Shown: positions 1 to 12,089, numbered from the stretch's first letter. The stretch is 64,000 nucleotides of DNA from Mucor racemosus (GCA_027405735.1 JAPEHQ010000015.1:1344851-1408850); one strand, 5' to 3'. Notes: generated from the letters alone by a model not told the origin. Numbers and translations are program-made.

Positions 1-2
1 AT

Positions 3-755
3 AATCATATAGATCAATCTCAACCAATGACAAAGAAAGTGAAAAGAGAAATATCACCTTCTGTCGAAATACCAAAATCAGTTGAACATAGTAAAGTTGT
101 AAGATTTCTCGGCAGTTCATCTGGTTACTATCTAGTTCGTAATATTCTATCAACCGAAGAAGAAGATATCGATGAATTACATTCTACTCGCAGAAGATCC
201 TCATCTGTTACTGATGATCCAGGGTCAATTCGATTCAAAAGAATCAACGTAATTGATGATGACATAATGTGTGTACGCGACAAAACACTTGAGGAACATG
301 CAGATCAATTAGAAATGGATAAACTAGATTTGAATCCAAATATTGCGCCAAAAACGATAATAACTGAACTAATTATGCGATTCTTTCGAATGGATCACGC
401 TAGTTTGCCTATTATTGATAAAGAGCCTTTTTTGGATGCTTACGAAGGCCGTATACAACCACCGCCTGCAACTATCTTAATTTATGCTATTTGTACGCAT
501 ACGTGTATTCTATTGCCTACAGATGATCCCATTTTTAAAAATGCAGGATTAGATCGAGATGATTTATTTGAAACTCTTGTGGAACATACAACTAATTTGG
601 TTAAAAAAGAATATCTCACTCCAAGACTAGCCACTATACAAGCACTTGTGCTACTGTGTGCATATCCTGCCTGCGATAAATCATTTTATAAAAATTGGCT
701 TCGAGCTGGCATGGCTGTTAGAATGGTAATGGATTTGACCCTGCATTTCCCCTGG

Positions 756-787
<32 letters not shown>

Positions 788-1857
788 GCATGAATTTTTA
801 ATAATTTTGAAATAGGCTCAGGAATTAGGTCTTCATAGAACATTAGAAAAATTGCCACTGACAGAAGATATGTTTGAAGCTCGTAAGAGATTATGGTTTT
901 GTGTTTATATAACTGACAGATGGTCTTGTGCTGTTATGGGTCGACCTTTAGCCATTGCAGATGCAGATTGCGATATAGATTTACCACATATCAATGGCGG
1001 TTCTAAGGGCACAAAGGATTATTCATTATTCATTAATTTCGTCAAATTATCAGGCATATTAGGAGAAGTGTTGCGTAGAATCTATTCGCCTAAAGCAAGA
1101 TCACAAGGATACAAAAACACTACAACTTATCATACAGTTCAAAGTATTCATCATATGCTTACAGATTGGTTACAACAGTTACCTGATCATCAACGTATCA
1201 CACCACATGAAGCAGAAACGCTTTACAAAAGCAAAATTAAGACCAACAAGATTAGAGAGGCAGGCCCTTTGATGGTCTGTTACCATGTAGTTAATATCCT
1301 GCTTTACCGTAATTTCATGGTAGAAAAATTAGATGTTTTACCCGAGTTGTTTGATGAAGCCAGTAAACGTTGTACAGAGGCTGCCAAGAATGCTATTGAC
1401 ATTGCTAGATTACTGACTCCTTCTCAAGTTGTACATTTCGGATGGAATTTTGCCGGTATGTATTTACTGGCTGAAATCTGTAGCATTTGAATACTAATTT
1501 CTAATTTCGTAGGTTATGCCGTTTTTCAAGCTAGTCTTATCCACGTGTATAATTGTACAAACAGTTCTCCAGAAATTGCAAAACAATCAAGAGATTATGT
1601 CAAAATTTGCGTTGAAGAATGTATTAAACCCATGGGAGTTGAAATGACAAATGCACCACAACATGCTTTGCCATTAATACAAACTTTAATGGATTTAATA
1701 GGTGTTAAAAACGAAGAATCAAGTAGTGATTTTGATAGTAATAATATTCCCAGCATGCAAGCAAATTCTAATAGTGCTACAAATTTCAATTCCATGCCTG
1801 GTGCAAATAATATGAAGGAAGAAAAGACTACATTTTTACAGCCAATGCAACAGCAGC

Positions 1858-1912
<55 letters not shown>

Positions 1913-2208
1913 GCCATCTCCTATGAGTGTACATGCTATTGTATCTGACTGGAATGGAACTCAAGACACTAGCAAGGTGAATCAACCATCTCAGGAACCA
2001 TTTGTGCCTAATAATGTTTCTGCTGCTGCATGGCAAACACTATTTGCTTCTGCTGCTACTCCATTTTTTGATAATGAACCAGACTGGCAAAGTAAGTTTA
2101 TTTGTCTGTAAATAGCAATACTTTTACACTAAATATCTTCTAGATGTACTATCAACATTATTCGATGATAATCAAACTAAACAAAGTAGTAATTCATTCA
2201 TGCAATAA
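3..2208 (+). CDS. Fungal-specific transcription factor (5' partial, 4 exons)
   Basis: The reading frame is open to the window edge, so the N-terminus, where a Zn2Cys6 DNA-binding domain would be expected, lies outside. Exons: 3-725, 816-1455, 1513-2091 and 2144-2208, all with GT-AG introns (90, 57 and 52 nt). The first intron carries a long poly-T tract. The visible protein has the middle homology region of fungal zinc-cluster regulators: a segment with FFRMDHASLPIIDKEPFLDA, then AVRM joined across intron 1 to AQELGLHR, then RKRLWFCVYITDRW. This is a nuclear, DNA-bound regulator by family. Near the C-terminus is a pure 22-residue glutamine run encoded almost entirely by CAA (1848-1913), typical of activation regions. 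The target pathway cannot be read from the sequence. The metacaspase starts only 184 bp downstream on the same strand. Confidence 0.88.
1848..1913 (+). repeat. CAA/CAG trinucleotide repeat encoding polyglutamine
   Basis: Twenty-two consecutive glutamine codons, nearly all CAA, lie inside the last large exon of the transcription factor. The near-pure codon run suggests recent slippage and likely length variation between strains. Confidence 0.95.
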
Positions 2209-2392
2209 AGTTTATTTGTATGTTGAATAAACCATGCAATTTCAATTTAGAAAGTCAGTTTATATATTGTACGTGGCTTAAATCCGCTAGTAATACCTCA
2301 AAAAGACGTTGTCTATCACTATATAAACCTAGTTTTACATTAGCTTTTTCTCTTCTTTTTTCTTCTTTCTTTATAAATACCTTTATTCTAGA

Positions 2393-4165
2393 ATGGATAA
2401 CTACGGATACCCAATCTCTGAGAGAAGTCGAGATGATCAAGAAGAAGATTCATATCAACAATCTTCTTCTTACAGCAGGGTATATGCTAAACACTGCTAT
2501 GTTTTTTAACTCAAAAACTTATACAATATTCATAGACATCCTATCATAACTCTAGCCATTCTTCTACTTCACATGGATATTCTCGTTATGCAGATGGAGA
2601 AGATGGAGCGGATCCTAATTTCACTGAAGAAGATTATTCTCGTCCCAATCCCAATTATCCTCAACCACCAGAATCCAAACATAATCCAGGTCCTGATCCA
2701 GGTAAATTAAAAATCATATGAAATGTATACATCACCACGAGAATTCTCAATCTGCTTTTTCGAATAGTCGGATATGGTGGTATGGCAACACACCACACCG
2801 AGAATATTCCTGGAAATGAGTTCTTTTTGCACGTTGATCCTACTGTTGAAAATGAAGATATGCCAGAGTTCGAGCTTTCCAACTGTAAGTTTTATGCTCT
2901 TATAAAATGTATCAAATTAACGCGTTCGGTTGCATAGGTCGTGGTAAAAAGAGAGCTTTGTTGATTGGTATTAATTACACAGGCACTAGTAATGAGTTGA
3001 ATGGTACGTAGAAAGGATAGATTTTGTATATTGTGATACAAACAATTCAATTTTCGGAACGACGGTATTGAAAATAATTGATTTTTTTTAGGCTGTATTA
3101 ATGATGTTGCCAACATCAAAGAATTTTTGACATCCCTGTACGGCTTCCAAGAGGTAAATATCTAAATTATTTTAGTTAAAAGAGGTTGTGAGGATGTTTT
3201 CTGATTTCTTTTATTATAGAACGACATGGTTATCTTGACTGATGATCGTGAAGAGGACAAATTTAGACCAACTCGCAGTAATATTATCGCCGCTATGCAA
3301 TGGCTTGTAAATGATGCTGAGCCTGATGATTCGTAAGTAATTAAAAGCGTTGGATATCTATAAAATACAGATTTTAATACATTGCAAAAGCTTTTTCTTC
3401 CATTACAGTGGTCATGGTGGAAGAGTCCATGATATTCACAGCGATGAAGATGATAATTTTGATGAAACTATTTATCCTTTAGACTTTCAAGAATTTGAAG
3501 GTGAATCTGGACAATTAAAGGATGATGTAGGTTTTTAGTATGGTTTATAATATGAACTAGCGATTGATTAATTTTATTAGGATATGCATAATTTGCTCGT
3601 AAAACCATTACCTCCTAAATGTAGATTAACTTGTATTTTTGACAGTTGTCATTCTGGAACAGTACTTGATTTACCTTTTGTTTATTCCACTCGTGGTCAA
3701 ATCAAGGAACAAAACCTGTTTAAACATGCTGGTAAAGGAATCTTTACTGCAGGCATAGCCTATGCTAGAGGTGATAAAGATGGAGCCCTTTCTTCCATCA
3801 TGTCTCTTGGAAAACAATTAATGGAAGCACGCAATGTGTCTGATCAAGCTCGTAGAAAGAATACTTCACAAGCTGATGTTATCATGTTTTCTGGTTGTAA
3901 AGATGATCAAACTTCTGCTGATGCTAATGAAGCAGGAAAGGCAACTGGTGCAATGAGTTATGCCTTTACAAGTAAGTGTCAAATACAGAATATAATATAA
4001 ATATTTAATGAATCATAAATTATAGAAACCCTCCGAAAAAACCCTAATCAATCTTATCAAGAATTATTGAATAGTGTTCGAGATATTTTGCGTGATAAAT
4101 ACTCTCAAAGACCTCAAATGAGTTCATCTCATCCTATTGATGTAAATCTTGAATTTCAATGTTAA
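2393..4165 (+). CDS. Metacaspase (type I, caspase-fold cysteine peptidase)
   Basis: Nine exons: 2393-2479, 2536-2701, 2768-2884, 2938-3003, 3092-3153, 3220-3332, 3391-3526, 3581-3971 and 4026-4165, giving 425 aa. The Pro/Asn/Tyr/Ser-rich N-terminal region (about 100 residues) is the usual fungal metacaspase prodomain. The p20-like core opens with [19 protein letters not shown]. The catalytic His is in HYSGHGG (about His212) and the catalytic Cys in DSCHSG (about Cys272). Family members cleave after Arg/Lys, are calcium-dependent, and act in stress, protein quality control and cell-death-like responses in the cytosol. Intron 6 has two possible acceptors. The one at 3390 restores the conserved [10 protein letters not shown], so I chose it. 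The gene ends 202 bp from the convergent phytochelatin synthase. Confidence 0.93.
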
Positions 4166-4367
4166 GAAGAATGAATATATGAAATTTTATTGCACACAAC
4201 ATGTATAAATAAAAAGGAAATTACAATATAATTCAGTAGCACATAGGCTATGACATAGCCTTCTATATATAATAAAGCGTAAATGAATAATAAGAGAGGA
4301 GGGAAAAGTATATCATCAGGAAGGTGAATAATAATGCAAATATGTATAAACAAGTTTAGTTTTTTTT
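4166..4367. other. Short convergent intergenic region
   Basis: AT-rich spacer shared by the 3' ends of the metacaspase and phytochelatin synthase genes. It contains AATAAA-like signals on both strands. No open frame of interest is seen. Confidence 0.6.
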
Positions 4368-6136
4368 TTAAGAAGATTTAGATTTACAACAGCTTTTTTT
4401 TACAGGTGTTTCGCTGATGCCATCAGATATTTCATTCCAACCATTGCTAGGACCACATGTACAAAATGTGCTTGTCAAATCAACCACTTCTTCAGAAATA
4501 CGATGAACTTCTTGTTTCATAATGGCTGTCATATCATCATTTTTTCTATATTTATCGAGTTTATCTTGAAGATCTCTTGGTAAAGATGTGTAGAGCATAC
4601 GTGGTGAACCCAACACAAATAATGTAGCAAATGCAGCGTTACAATCGATACGGGTATAAGAAAGATTTTCCCTGTTGGGATACAAAGCGTCCATAACAAA
4701 TGGATACAAAGGAGATTTGGTAGTATCAAATAATAATTCATTAATGTATTCTTCGGCCTTGTTAGGTGTTGTTGCATTGAATGATGCTAGTGATTGATTA
4801 GCAAGAATTGATGTATATTCCTTGGGTACATTTCGAAGGACTAATGATACGACATGTTGTAAAGTTCTAGGCTTTTCTAACCACATGTTTTCTGGTATAC
4901 GTTGACAAAATGATTTAGCAAGAGTTGACCAATTCAATTTTGCTTCGTTGTCTTGAGATTGAGCAATGTATGATGAAGCAGGTTTTGTGATTTCTTCTTG
5001 CTTTGGTTGTTGTAAGTTGAATTTAGATGTAGAGCAGCCGTCTTGCTTAACAGAACAAAGACTTAATGGTGGATGTTCCGCATCGTAACTAAGAACGAAA
5101 TAACCTCTAGGAAGACCAGTCTCTTTATCAATTGGATTCATTGATTCATAAAGTGTTTCAATGGGACACCAATAACTAGGATATTTATAGCGAGCAGTGT
5201 CAAGAATAAGTACTTTACCTTCCTCGGCATTATAGGCACCAATAGGTGAGAAATGACCATCACCTGTTTGCCCCAATACCTTTCTAGAAAAGGAAATGAC
5301 CATAAACTTATCTGAAGTAGAGGTAATCATCTCTACATCCTTTTTAAACTGTTCAAATGTAAAATCAAAAGCTCTGTTTACTTGAACATCACAATGAGAT
5401 TTAGCCAAACAAGCAAAATTATCAAATGTGATGCCGTTCTTTTTCATATCTTCTTTGGATGAGCAGCATTGTAAAAATTCATCTAAATGAAATTCAGGGG
5501 TATATAAGTACATTACATTTTATAACCAAACTACTATTCAAGTACCTGAAAACCATCTCCAATTACCCTTCCATCTTCTTTTAGGGTCGACTTCTAAAGC
5601 ATTTAATACCATGGCCACTATAAATGATATAAATTTAGCTAAAATTCTAAAAAATATTACTAATACAAAAACTTACATGAACTTGGTCCACAATACGCAG
5701 GTTCTGATTGAGTTGTGAAATTACCAGTAAGAGGGAAAAACCCTTCTGCATGTCCATCATCCATAGCTTCTCTAAAAAGCTTTTTACCTCCAGGAGAAGC
5801 AAATCTAACAAGAGTTGTAGGCAATTCTCTTTGATAAAATGTGTTTTTTAAATCATCTGCAGTATTTGGGGCTGATACACCGAGAAGATCTTGAAATGCA
5901 GCTGTAACAGAAGCAGCAGCAGTAGGTGTAGACGTTGTAGGCGATGATAAAGGTAAATCTACTGGTTTTTGTGATACAGCTTCTGTTTGAGTTCCTATAC
6001 TGCGGCCTATAATAGGTTGTATAGTAGGAAAACGTGCGGTTTGAGGTAATGCTTTTGCTTCCATTAATTGATATGATGAAGGCAATTTAAATTGAGTGCG
6101 ATATCGAAGCCATTGAACTGCTTTAACTTTAAGCAT
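4368..6136 (-). CDS. Phytochelatin synthase (gamma-glutamylcysteine dipeptidyl transpeptidase)
   Basis: Three exons on the minus strand: 6136-5677, 5617-5546 and 5482-4368, giving 548 aa. The enzyme polymerises glutathione into phytochelatins that chelate Cd, Zn and other metals. The papain-like catalytic triad is visible: Cys149 in AYCGPSS, His254 in GDGHFSPIG and Asp272 in LILDTARYKYP. The spacing (105 and 18 residues) agrees with that recalled for plant and yeast enzymes. Joining the small middle exon gives the conserved WKGNWRWFSDEFLQCC. The C-terminal half is less conserved and holds several Cys pairs (CTC, SCC), as expected for the metal-sensing region. The start at 6136 gives a basic, hydrophobic N-terminus (MLKVKAVQWLRYRTQFKL), which resembles a mitochondrial presequence. 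A longer frame reaches an ATG at 6307, but that ATG runs into a donor-like GTGAGT. Confidence 0.93.
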
Positions 6137-6730
6137 ATTGAAAATAATTAAAATATGATAAACAGGAGTAAATTGAAATGGCAAACAACGAGGGTTGAAT
6201 TTATACATGTTTCTAAATGTTGAACAAATTTTTTTAAACCTCAGGACGTTTTTCTTTGCTCTTGTTTGCGAGGGTTGTGCCGGTTGCAAATAGTACTCAC
6301 ATTTCAATCAAAGATTAAGCTAGAAACCAATAAAATCATTACAAATCGTATTTGGTAATATGCTTTGTTGGTGTGCAATTCATCCTAGAAGGGAGTGGAG
6401 ACGTCTAGCATTATTAGCTGCTTTTTTTTTTTTTTACTCCGGTAAATGTACCATAGATGGTGAAGTTAAAGGGTTTTTACTCCATTTTCAAACAGGAATT
6501 TTCATAGTTTTTTGACTTTTGAATGTTGTATGCCTTTTATAACATGTGTAGGTATTTTTTTTTATGCATCTATGTACGTTTTTTTTTATGAATTCAGAGG
6601 CTTTTGGCTTTTACGTATTAAATAAGCTCAAATTAAAATTCATCATATTACCAAATGATTATGTTTCTCCTTTTGTCGTATAATGTGATATTTTATTAGA
6701 TTGTATTATTATTATTATGAATAAACGGTT
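6137..6730. other. Intergenic, between phytochelatin synthase and YKT6
   Basis: About 590 bp holding the promoter/5' leader of the phytochelatin synthase gene and the 3' end of YKT6, both on the minus strand. AT-rich, with poly-T runs. The part nearest the phytochelatin gene (to 6307) stays open in its frame and could be 5' leader or an N-terminal extension. I see no other gene. Confidence 0.5.
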
Positions 6731-7570
6731 TTACATAACAACGCAGCAAGAATTAGTCTTTTTGGCTGTCTTGTAAAACATTTTAGATTGACTTGAAAGT
6801 GCTTCTGATCTATCGACAAGAGAATCCAACTAATTTAAACAAGATTATTAGTTTTCATACCTTGATTTAGTTTATCCTCCAAAAAAAAACATACCTTTTC
6901 ACCACGTTGAAGAACTGAATCAATAGTTTTATGCTAATAATAATACAGGGTTATTAACAAGCAACATCATAATTCCATTTATTTCAATTTACCAAAATTT
7001 CAGTTGTCTCATCCAACTCTTTTTGAACCTTCATAATAGTATCTGCTTGTTGAGGATCTTGATATTTATTTAAATAGTCCAACAATTCAGGATATTCAAG
7101 CGTATCTGCCTTTTTCCAAACATCAACGGGAAATTTAACGAGGAACTCATCCATAATTTTGTTCAATAAAGAGAAAGCAACTCTACTAGGATAATCTTTA
7201 TCACTAATAATCATACCAGAAACACCTTGAGGATGAGTATATACATGTGCAACGTTGTCTGATGTAGCGCTTTCAATTAGTTTTCTAAATATGATAATAT
7301 AATGTTTATCTATTTACTTTCACTTTCAACACTTTGACGCTGACCAGCTGGGGTACGTTCTGCAATAGTAGCTGCAGAGAAATTCATGAATTCTTGCACA
7401 CTTTTTTTTTATTTATTTAGATATTAGTGTTTTATACTACAAAACCAAATAAAACAACAAATTTACCTTCCACGTTGGAAATAGCCAAAGCTTGATAAAT
7501 CAAACTGAGAGGTAAGGATTTTAGCCTTGTCAGCGTCTTTACGTAAAACCAAGATAGAGTACAACTTCAT
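6731..7570 (-). CDS. YKT6: Synaptobrevin-like R-SNARE YKT6
   Basis: Five exons on the minus strand: 7570-7467, 7400-7318, 7258-6993, 6933-6895 and 6829-6731, giving 196 aa, the usual family length. The N-terminal longin domain begins [17 protein letters not shown] and contains [15 protein letters not shown] and the [10 protein letters not shown] motif. It is followed by the SNARE helix, with the central arginine in [17 protein letters not shown]. The protein ends CCVVM, a palmitoylated Cys next to a CAAX farnesylation site. It has no transmembrane segment, as is typical for YKT6. The protein acts in ER-Golgi, endosomal, vacuolar and autophagosomal fusion. The acceptor for exon 3 was chosen at 7258 because it keeps length and frame with known YKT6 proteins, whereas the nearer AG gives a stop. 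Confidence 0.95.
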
Positions 7571-7639
7571 TATATTAAAAAAGTATACTATTAATAAAGA
7601 AAAAAAACGTAATAACACTAGTTGTACCAATTTTTTATT

Positions 7640-7912
7640 TTATTTCCCACTTGTTTTTCCCTTTTTCTTTTTTGGAACATCAGAATGACTTTTATTGCGG
7701 TTTTTCAATGCCTGATCTACATGAAATCGAAATAAAAAGAGCAACCTCAAGCCTAACAATGTTAGTTTATAGATTTGTATGTATGAGAATCACTGAGAGT
7801 ATTACTATTAACCAGAGTGTTTGTTTAATTCTGCCTCTGTAATGTCTCTGGCTAAAATATGATCATCTAATTTATATATTGCTGATACATTTGGATACTT
7901 GCTGCCATTTTT
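7640..7912 (-). CDS. Possible 3' exons of a small unrecognised gene
   Basis: Two minus-strand exons, 7912-7813 and 7716-7640, join in frame across a 96-nt intron with a weak donor (GTTAAT). They give a C-terminal segment with YKLDDHILARDITEAELN and a lysine-rich end (PKKKKGKTSGK) before TAA. The upstream part, probably in 7913-8230, could not be resolved. A short exon reading FFLPHIK may precede it. The region lies between YKT6 and a divergent + strand gene, with room for a small protein. I do not recognise the family. Composition and frame suggest coding sequence, but the whole could be a chance join or a decayed gene. Confidence 0.4.
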
Positions 7913-8316
7913 CTAAAGCGTATACATATAAACAATAGAGAAGAAAAATAACAGAGCATTAGAAACATCCTAAATATCGTATAAATAAAGTTGGATGTAC
8001 TATAGTACTTTAATATGAGGCAGGAAAAAATCTTGAAATCGTATGTTTTAGTGTAGATCAAAAGAATTTTATATACAATGATGCAATGGCACTATATTAT
8101 TTATATCCGCAAAAAAAATACGTAGTATCGTATAGTTTTCATTGAAACGAACACTATAATGTACATGAATCTACAAGAATTGAGTAGCAATCCATAGAGA
8201 GAATACTACCCTTTCATTTAATATCAAGCGTACTCGAGTCACAAGCATTGTGGAACATTAAAGACACGTCTCCTGTTAATTTGCAAAGTTCTTTTGATTA
8301 ATCTCTAGTAACAATC

Positions 8317-9145
8317 ATGTCTGTCATAAAAACAAAATGTCCAAACTTATCGGATGTGAGTTTATTACATTTATTCCATAATAATATACTAAGACATTCA
8401 ATAGTTAGCTAAAGTTTTAGGGCCAATCGATGGTGTGGGCTCAAAGAAAGTAAGTGAAAAATCTAAATTGATACTTTAAAAAAAATCCCTATCTTGACAA
8501 TTGAATTTTACAGCCATCGAAACCATTATGCGAAAACATATTTGATGTACAACGAAGTGAATTATTTGAAGTATTAGAGAGCTTGAGAAACAGTTTCTGG
8601 AACGATCAGGTTATCACTGAAACATCTGTTCAACAACCTCAGTTTGAACCTTCTCAAGAGCCTCCCATGTCACCTTCGAAACGTACTCGAGATTCAGACG
8701 AAGAAGACTTTTTAAGTGAAAATGAAAGTAGCAGTAGACCCTCAAATTTAAAAAAACGAGCACGAATGAGCACACCAGAAGGTAAAAAATACCAAAAACA
8801 AACATGATTATTTTCTGATAACTCATTATTTATATTCTATGAAAACTTATAGAACCAACAGCAACAAAACTACCTCCATCGAAAAACAAAGCAACAGCAA
8901 AACAAAGTCCATTACCAACTACCAGATCATTAAATGCATACAAATCATTATGGCCAATTAAACAAACATTTATACGGCAAATTAAAAACCCAATTTGCCG
9001 CGACTTGGTTGTAATATCAGCATTGAAAGAGTTTTATCAAACAACACCCAACGATCAATGTCTACATATGACATGCTACTTGATGCCCGTTGCTCAAGCA
9101 ATGCGTAGACAAGAAGTTATCAATTTCCTGAAAAAATGGCTTTAA
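8317..9145 (+). CDS. Hypothetical protein, 214 aa, 4 exons
   Basis: Exons 8317-8355, 8405-8449, 8514-8781 and 8853-9145 join in frame with clean GT-AG introns. The N-terminal third (SKPLCENIFDVQRSELFEV) looks ordered. The middle is acidic, Ser/Pro-rich and contains a basic stretch (SNLKKRARM) that could be a nuclear localisation signal after an acidic DSDEEDFLSENESSS run. The C-terminal ~70 residues (LWPIKQTFIRQIKN through RRQEVINFLKKWL) look like a compact helical domain. I do not recognise a family. A nuclear role is inferred only from the basic and acidic composition. The gene appears divergent from the unresolved minus-strand gene at 7.6-8.2 kb. Confidence 0.7.
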
Positions 9146-9655
9146 TTTGTGTGTAAACTAAAGCTAATTGCCACAACGAAACATGTAAATATATATCAAA
9201 TACCATCATCTCATTCCAGAAAGCGTCTTACCAATAATAAAAAAAGAGAACTGCCAGTTTTAAAGAAACTTTTTCAACTCTGGGATATAATAATATTTCA
9301 GTATCCTAATGGCAACAGTTAAATTGTTCTGCTAATTGTTAGATTATCAAAATCAAATAATATTTAATAAAATGTTAATATATGTTTATATATCTATTAC
9401 TGTGATGCTGTATGGTGTATAAATTGTATACTTGCGTACTATATTTAGTTGGCTATTAGAAACATTTAACACTTTGAATCAAGTTGAAGCATTGATGGAG
9501 ATATAGAAAACAGTAATTGAGATGGCAAGCCAAAAATTGTATACCAGCTTTAACTAAATGTTTCTATATATATATATATATTCAATAATTTCTTGCATTA
9601 TTTTCTAACTATATTGTAGGTAGACATACAGTATAATTGCTCGTGCAAAACTTGA
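9146..9655. other. Intergenic, no gene seen
   Basis: AT-rich sequence following the 214-aa protein gene and running to the left edge of dispersed repeat copy A. It includes a short TA run near 9570. I see no coding or RNA feature. Confidence 0.5.
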
Positions 9656-10905
9656 TTTTCAAAAAATTCAATTTTCATAGTTTTCAATTTTGAAAATCAG
9701 AGCGTGCCCTCTTTTCTATAAGTAATCCTACACCAAATACTTGTCAGGGTATGCCTTGGGCACTGCCAAATAGATGTGGATAGGTCACATTATGCTCCCT
9801 GTTCCTAAAATCATTTTATACCTCACGAGAGACTCAAAAACGCGTAAAATTCACTGCTTTTTCCTTGAAAACTGGGTCTCATTTTTCATCCCTGCTCCAC
9901 TTTTTGTTTTCCCTAAATAACACCAAGAAAAAATTATATGTCAATGTACCTGAGATGCTCACCTGTAATCCAAAAACAAGTATCCAAAAATATCCTACTT
10001 TTTACAGTTGGTATTAATTTTTGAGTACTAACGTTTCAGATTTTTTACGCGTATTTCACTGCTAAAGGATTGGAAACTTTGAGGCTTCATATCTCCAGAA
10101 AAATTAAGCTATACTAACACTTTTTAATAATAAAACTTACTTTTTTTGAAGTGCTCTATAACATATTTTAGTATAAAAAAATTCTGAGCACTTTTATTTT
10201 TTTTTTCATTTTTTTTGACACTTCTATAGTAGGTTTCAAAATATTGGTTAAACTGAGCAACATTTTTTTTGCATTTATGTCATTAAGCTCGTTAAGCTCT
10301 TTTGGACCCAATTTAGAGTTTTTCAAAATATTGATTTTTCGTGGAGATATCATCAAAAATGTGTACAAAAAGGTACCTCCATTTCTAGCTTCCATTTTTC
10401 CCTTATATACCCTCATCCCAAATTCTGAATCTGAAAAAAATTGGACAAAAATCTTGTTTTCTCTACCAAAAATGCAGCTAAAAGATTTTGCAATAGCTCG
10501 ATCGATAGGTAATTTTTTTGCGCATCATTTTAGTTTACTATATCTTAAATATGCTTATAAAAAATGATGTGTATCTTCAAAAAAACTCCAAAATTTCAAT
10601 TGCATTTTACGCAAAATTTAATGTAAAATGTTTATCTGAATTTTATTTAGATGGATGCAAAATCCAAAACTGTACAAAAGCTATTTAGTATACTAGGTCG
10701 ACTTACTTTGCAGTTCATGATCAATTAAACGATTTTGTTTTTTTCATCATTTTTCGTCCATTTTTTAAAATAAATTTTGGAATCCCGGTATGATAGGTTT
10801 TAAGCTGTGATAAAAACTATTATTTTAATTATCTCGACGAAAAATCAATATTTTTTGCTAAAACAAAAAATGCAGAGTAGCTTAGAGTTAGATCTATCTA
10901 GTGAG
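9656..10905 (+). repeat. Dispersed ~1.2 kb repeat, copy A
   Basis: Nearly identical to copy B: bases 9803-10900 match 18366-19463 at a constant offset of 8563 with no indel and only about six substitutions that I could find. The left ~140 bp is more diverged. Homology to copies B and C stops abruptly near 10905, so this copy lacks the last ~180 bp seen in the others. There is no protein match. The longest open frames, 107 aa on + and 82 aa on -, lie in T-rich sequence and are not recognisable. Confidence 0.85.
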
Positions 10906-11159
10906 TACAGAAATTAAGCCCTAGATAATGAGTTTCAAGTTTTACAAAATAATAAACTAATATTGAAAATTGCAGAAAATAAAGAAAATAATCCTATTCT
11001 TGTGAATATTAATCTGATTAATTTCCAATTATACATGATAATAGATTTATATATATTGCTGCATAAAAATTCATATCTCTACTTGCACAAATCACTGTGA
11101 ATTGAATTGAGAAAACCATCAGCAAAACATGATATTTCTGTCCAATAAAACCACCTCCT
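10906..11159. other. Spacer between repeat copy A and the satellite relic
   Basis: AT-rich sequence that matches neither repeat family by eye. It may be the remains of whatever removed the right end of copy A. Confidence 0.4.
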
Positions 11160-11361
11160 GTTGCGTCGTATATTTTCATGTTTGGTAAATAAAACTTAAA
11201 AAAAGAATACAATTAAAGGAAAATGAGTAATAAATGAACCGGTTCTTCAACTGTATAATAAAAACAAGATATCATCGTTTATTTAGATATAAAAGTATGG
11301 CCTTTTATATTGATTTGACATCGATATCCTGAGATGTAATTTAAGGCATTATTGAACCATT
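11160..11361 (+). repeat. Relic of the 3.07 kb satellite unit, block 1
   Basis: Clearly homologous, at roughly 85-90% by eye, to the part of the tandem unit at about 53450-53646, starting at TCGTATATTTTCATGTTTG. It ends exactly at the CCATT where an insertion interrupts the match. Confidence 0.85.
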
Positions 11362-12089
11362 TGCAGTGGAATTGCATACTAAAAACGCTTGATAAAAATA
11401 AAACAACCTAAATTCCAAGTGTCGCTCATAAAATATGATGCCACTTGAAATGTGAACAACGATAATAAACAAACCCTTCAATTGAACACAATAACAAACG
11501 CATGCTAAAAATATGAAATACCCTTTTTTGAACCATACATGTCGTGTAGATGATAGCACCCTTGATCACGGCGCAATCAATTACACAAATGACATATATA
11601 TCAAAACAGGATTCTATCCAAATCAATAATGATAATAAACAAAGATATCAATTTAGTCAACTACTCATCTATATCGTAGTTGCACTATCAATATAAATAA
11701 GGTTCAAGCATATAAAAACTACCCCTTAAAAATCAAGATTACATAAAATAGATATAACAGAAATAAACAAAACAACCATTTCCCAAAAAGGTCGATATTG
11801 TCACACTTGACATACAATCCCCTATGGTCAATGCTCTACACAACTTACCCCTTAAAATATCAAATCAATAACAATGTACTCAAAACTGGAAGATTACTAA
11901 ATATACATCCATTCAAGTCTGATGGTATCCAAGTTCTCCTAATCACTATAAATACCCTCATACTTTTCAATTATTTTAACTCTTCAGAAATCTTTTGTAA
12001 TAAAACTTTAGCTGATTATAATTGTATTTCTACTGCTTTTATTTTTTATATGTTTTTTATTTTAGTAAATAACATCATAATTTACTGCA
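11362..12089. mobile_element. 728-bp insertion with TGCAGT-type ends and 5-bp target duplication
   Basis: The sequence begins TGCAGTGGAATTGC and ends AATTTACTGCA, so the termini form an imperfect inverted repeat (TGCAGTRRAWT). It is flanked by CCATT at 11357-11361 and 12090-12094. The satellite unit at about 53640 has the uninterrupted site with a single CCATT, which shows directly that this segment was inserted. It encodes no transposase: the longest frame is about 100 aa and unrecognisable, so it is probably non-autonomous. The superfamily is not identified. Confidence 0.75.

Noticed and set aside
1836..2036. Minus-strand polyleucine frame
   Set aside because: Antisense of the CAA glutamine tract in the transcription factor.
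10244..10567. 107-aa open frame, identical in repeat copies A and B (10244-10567, 18807-19130)
   Set aside because: T-rich sequence favours long frames; copy C shortens it and changes residues freely on both strands. No protein family is recognisable, so it is treated as repeat DNA.
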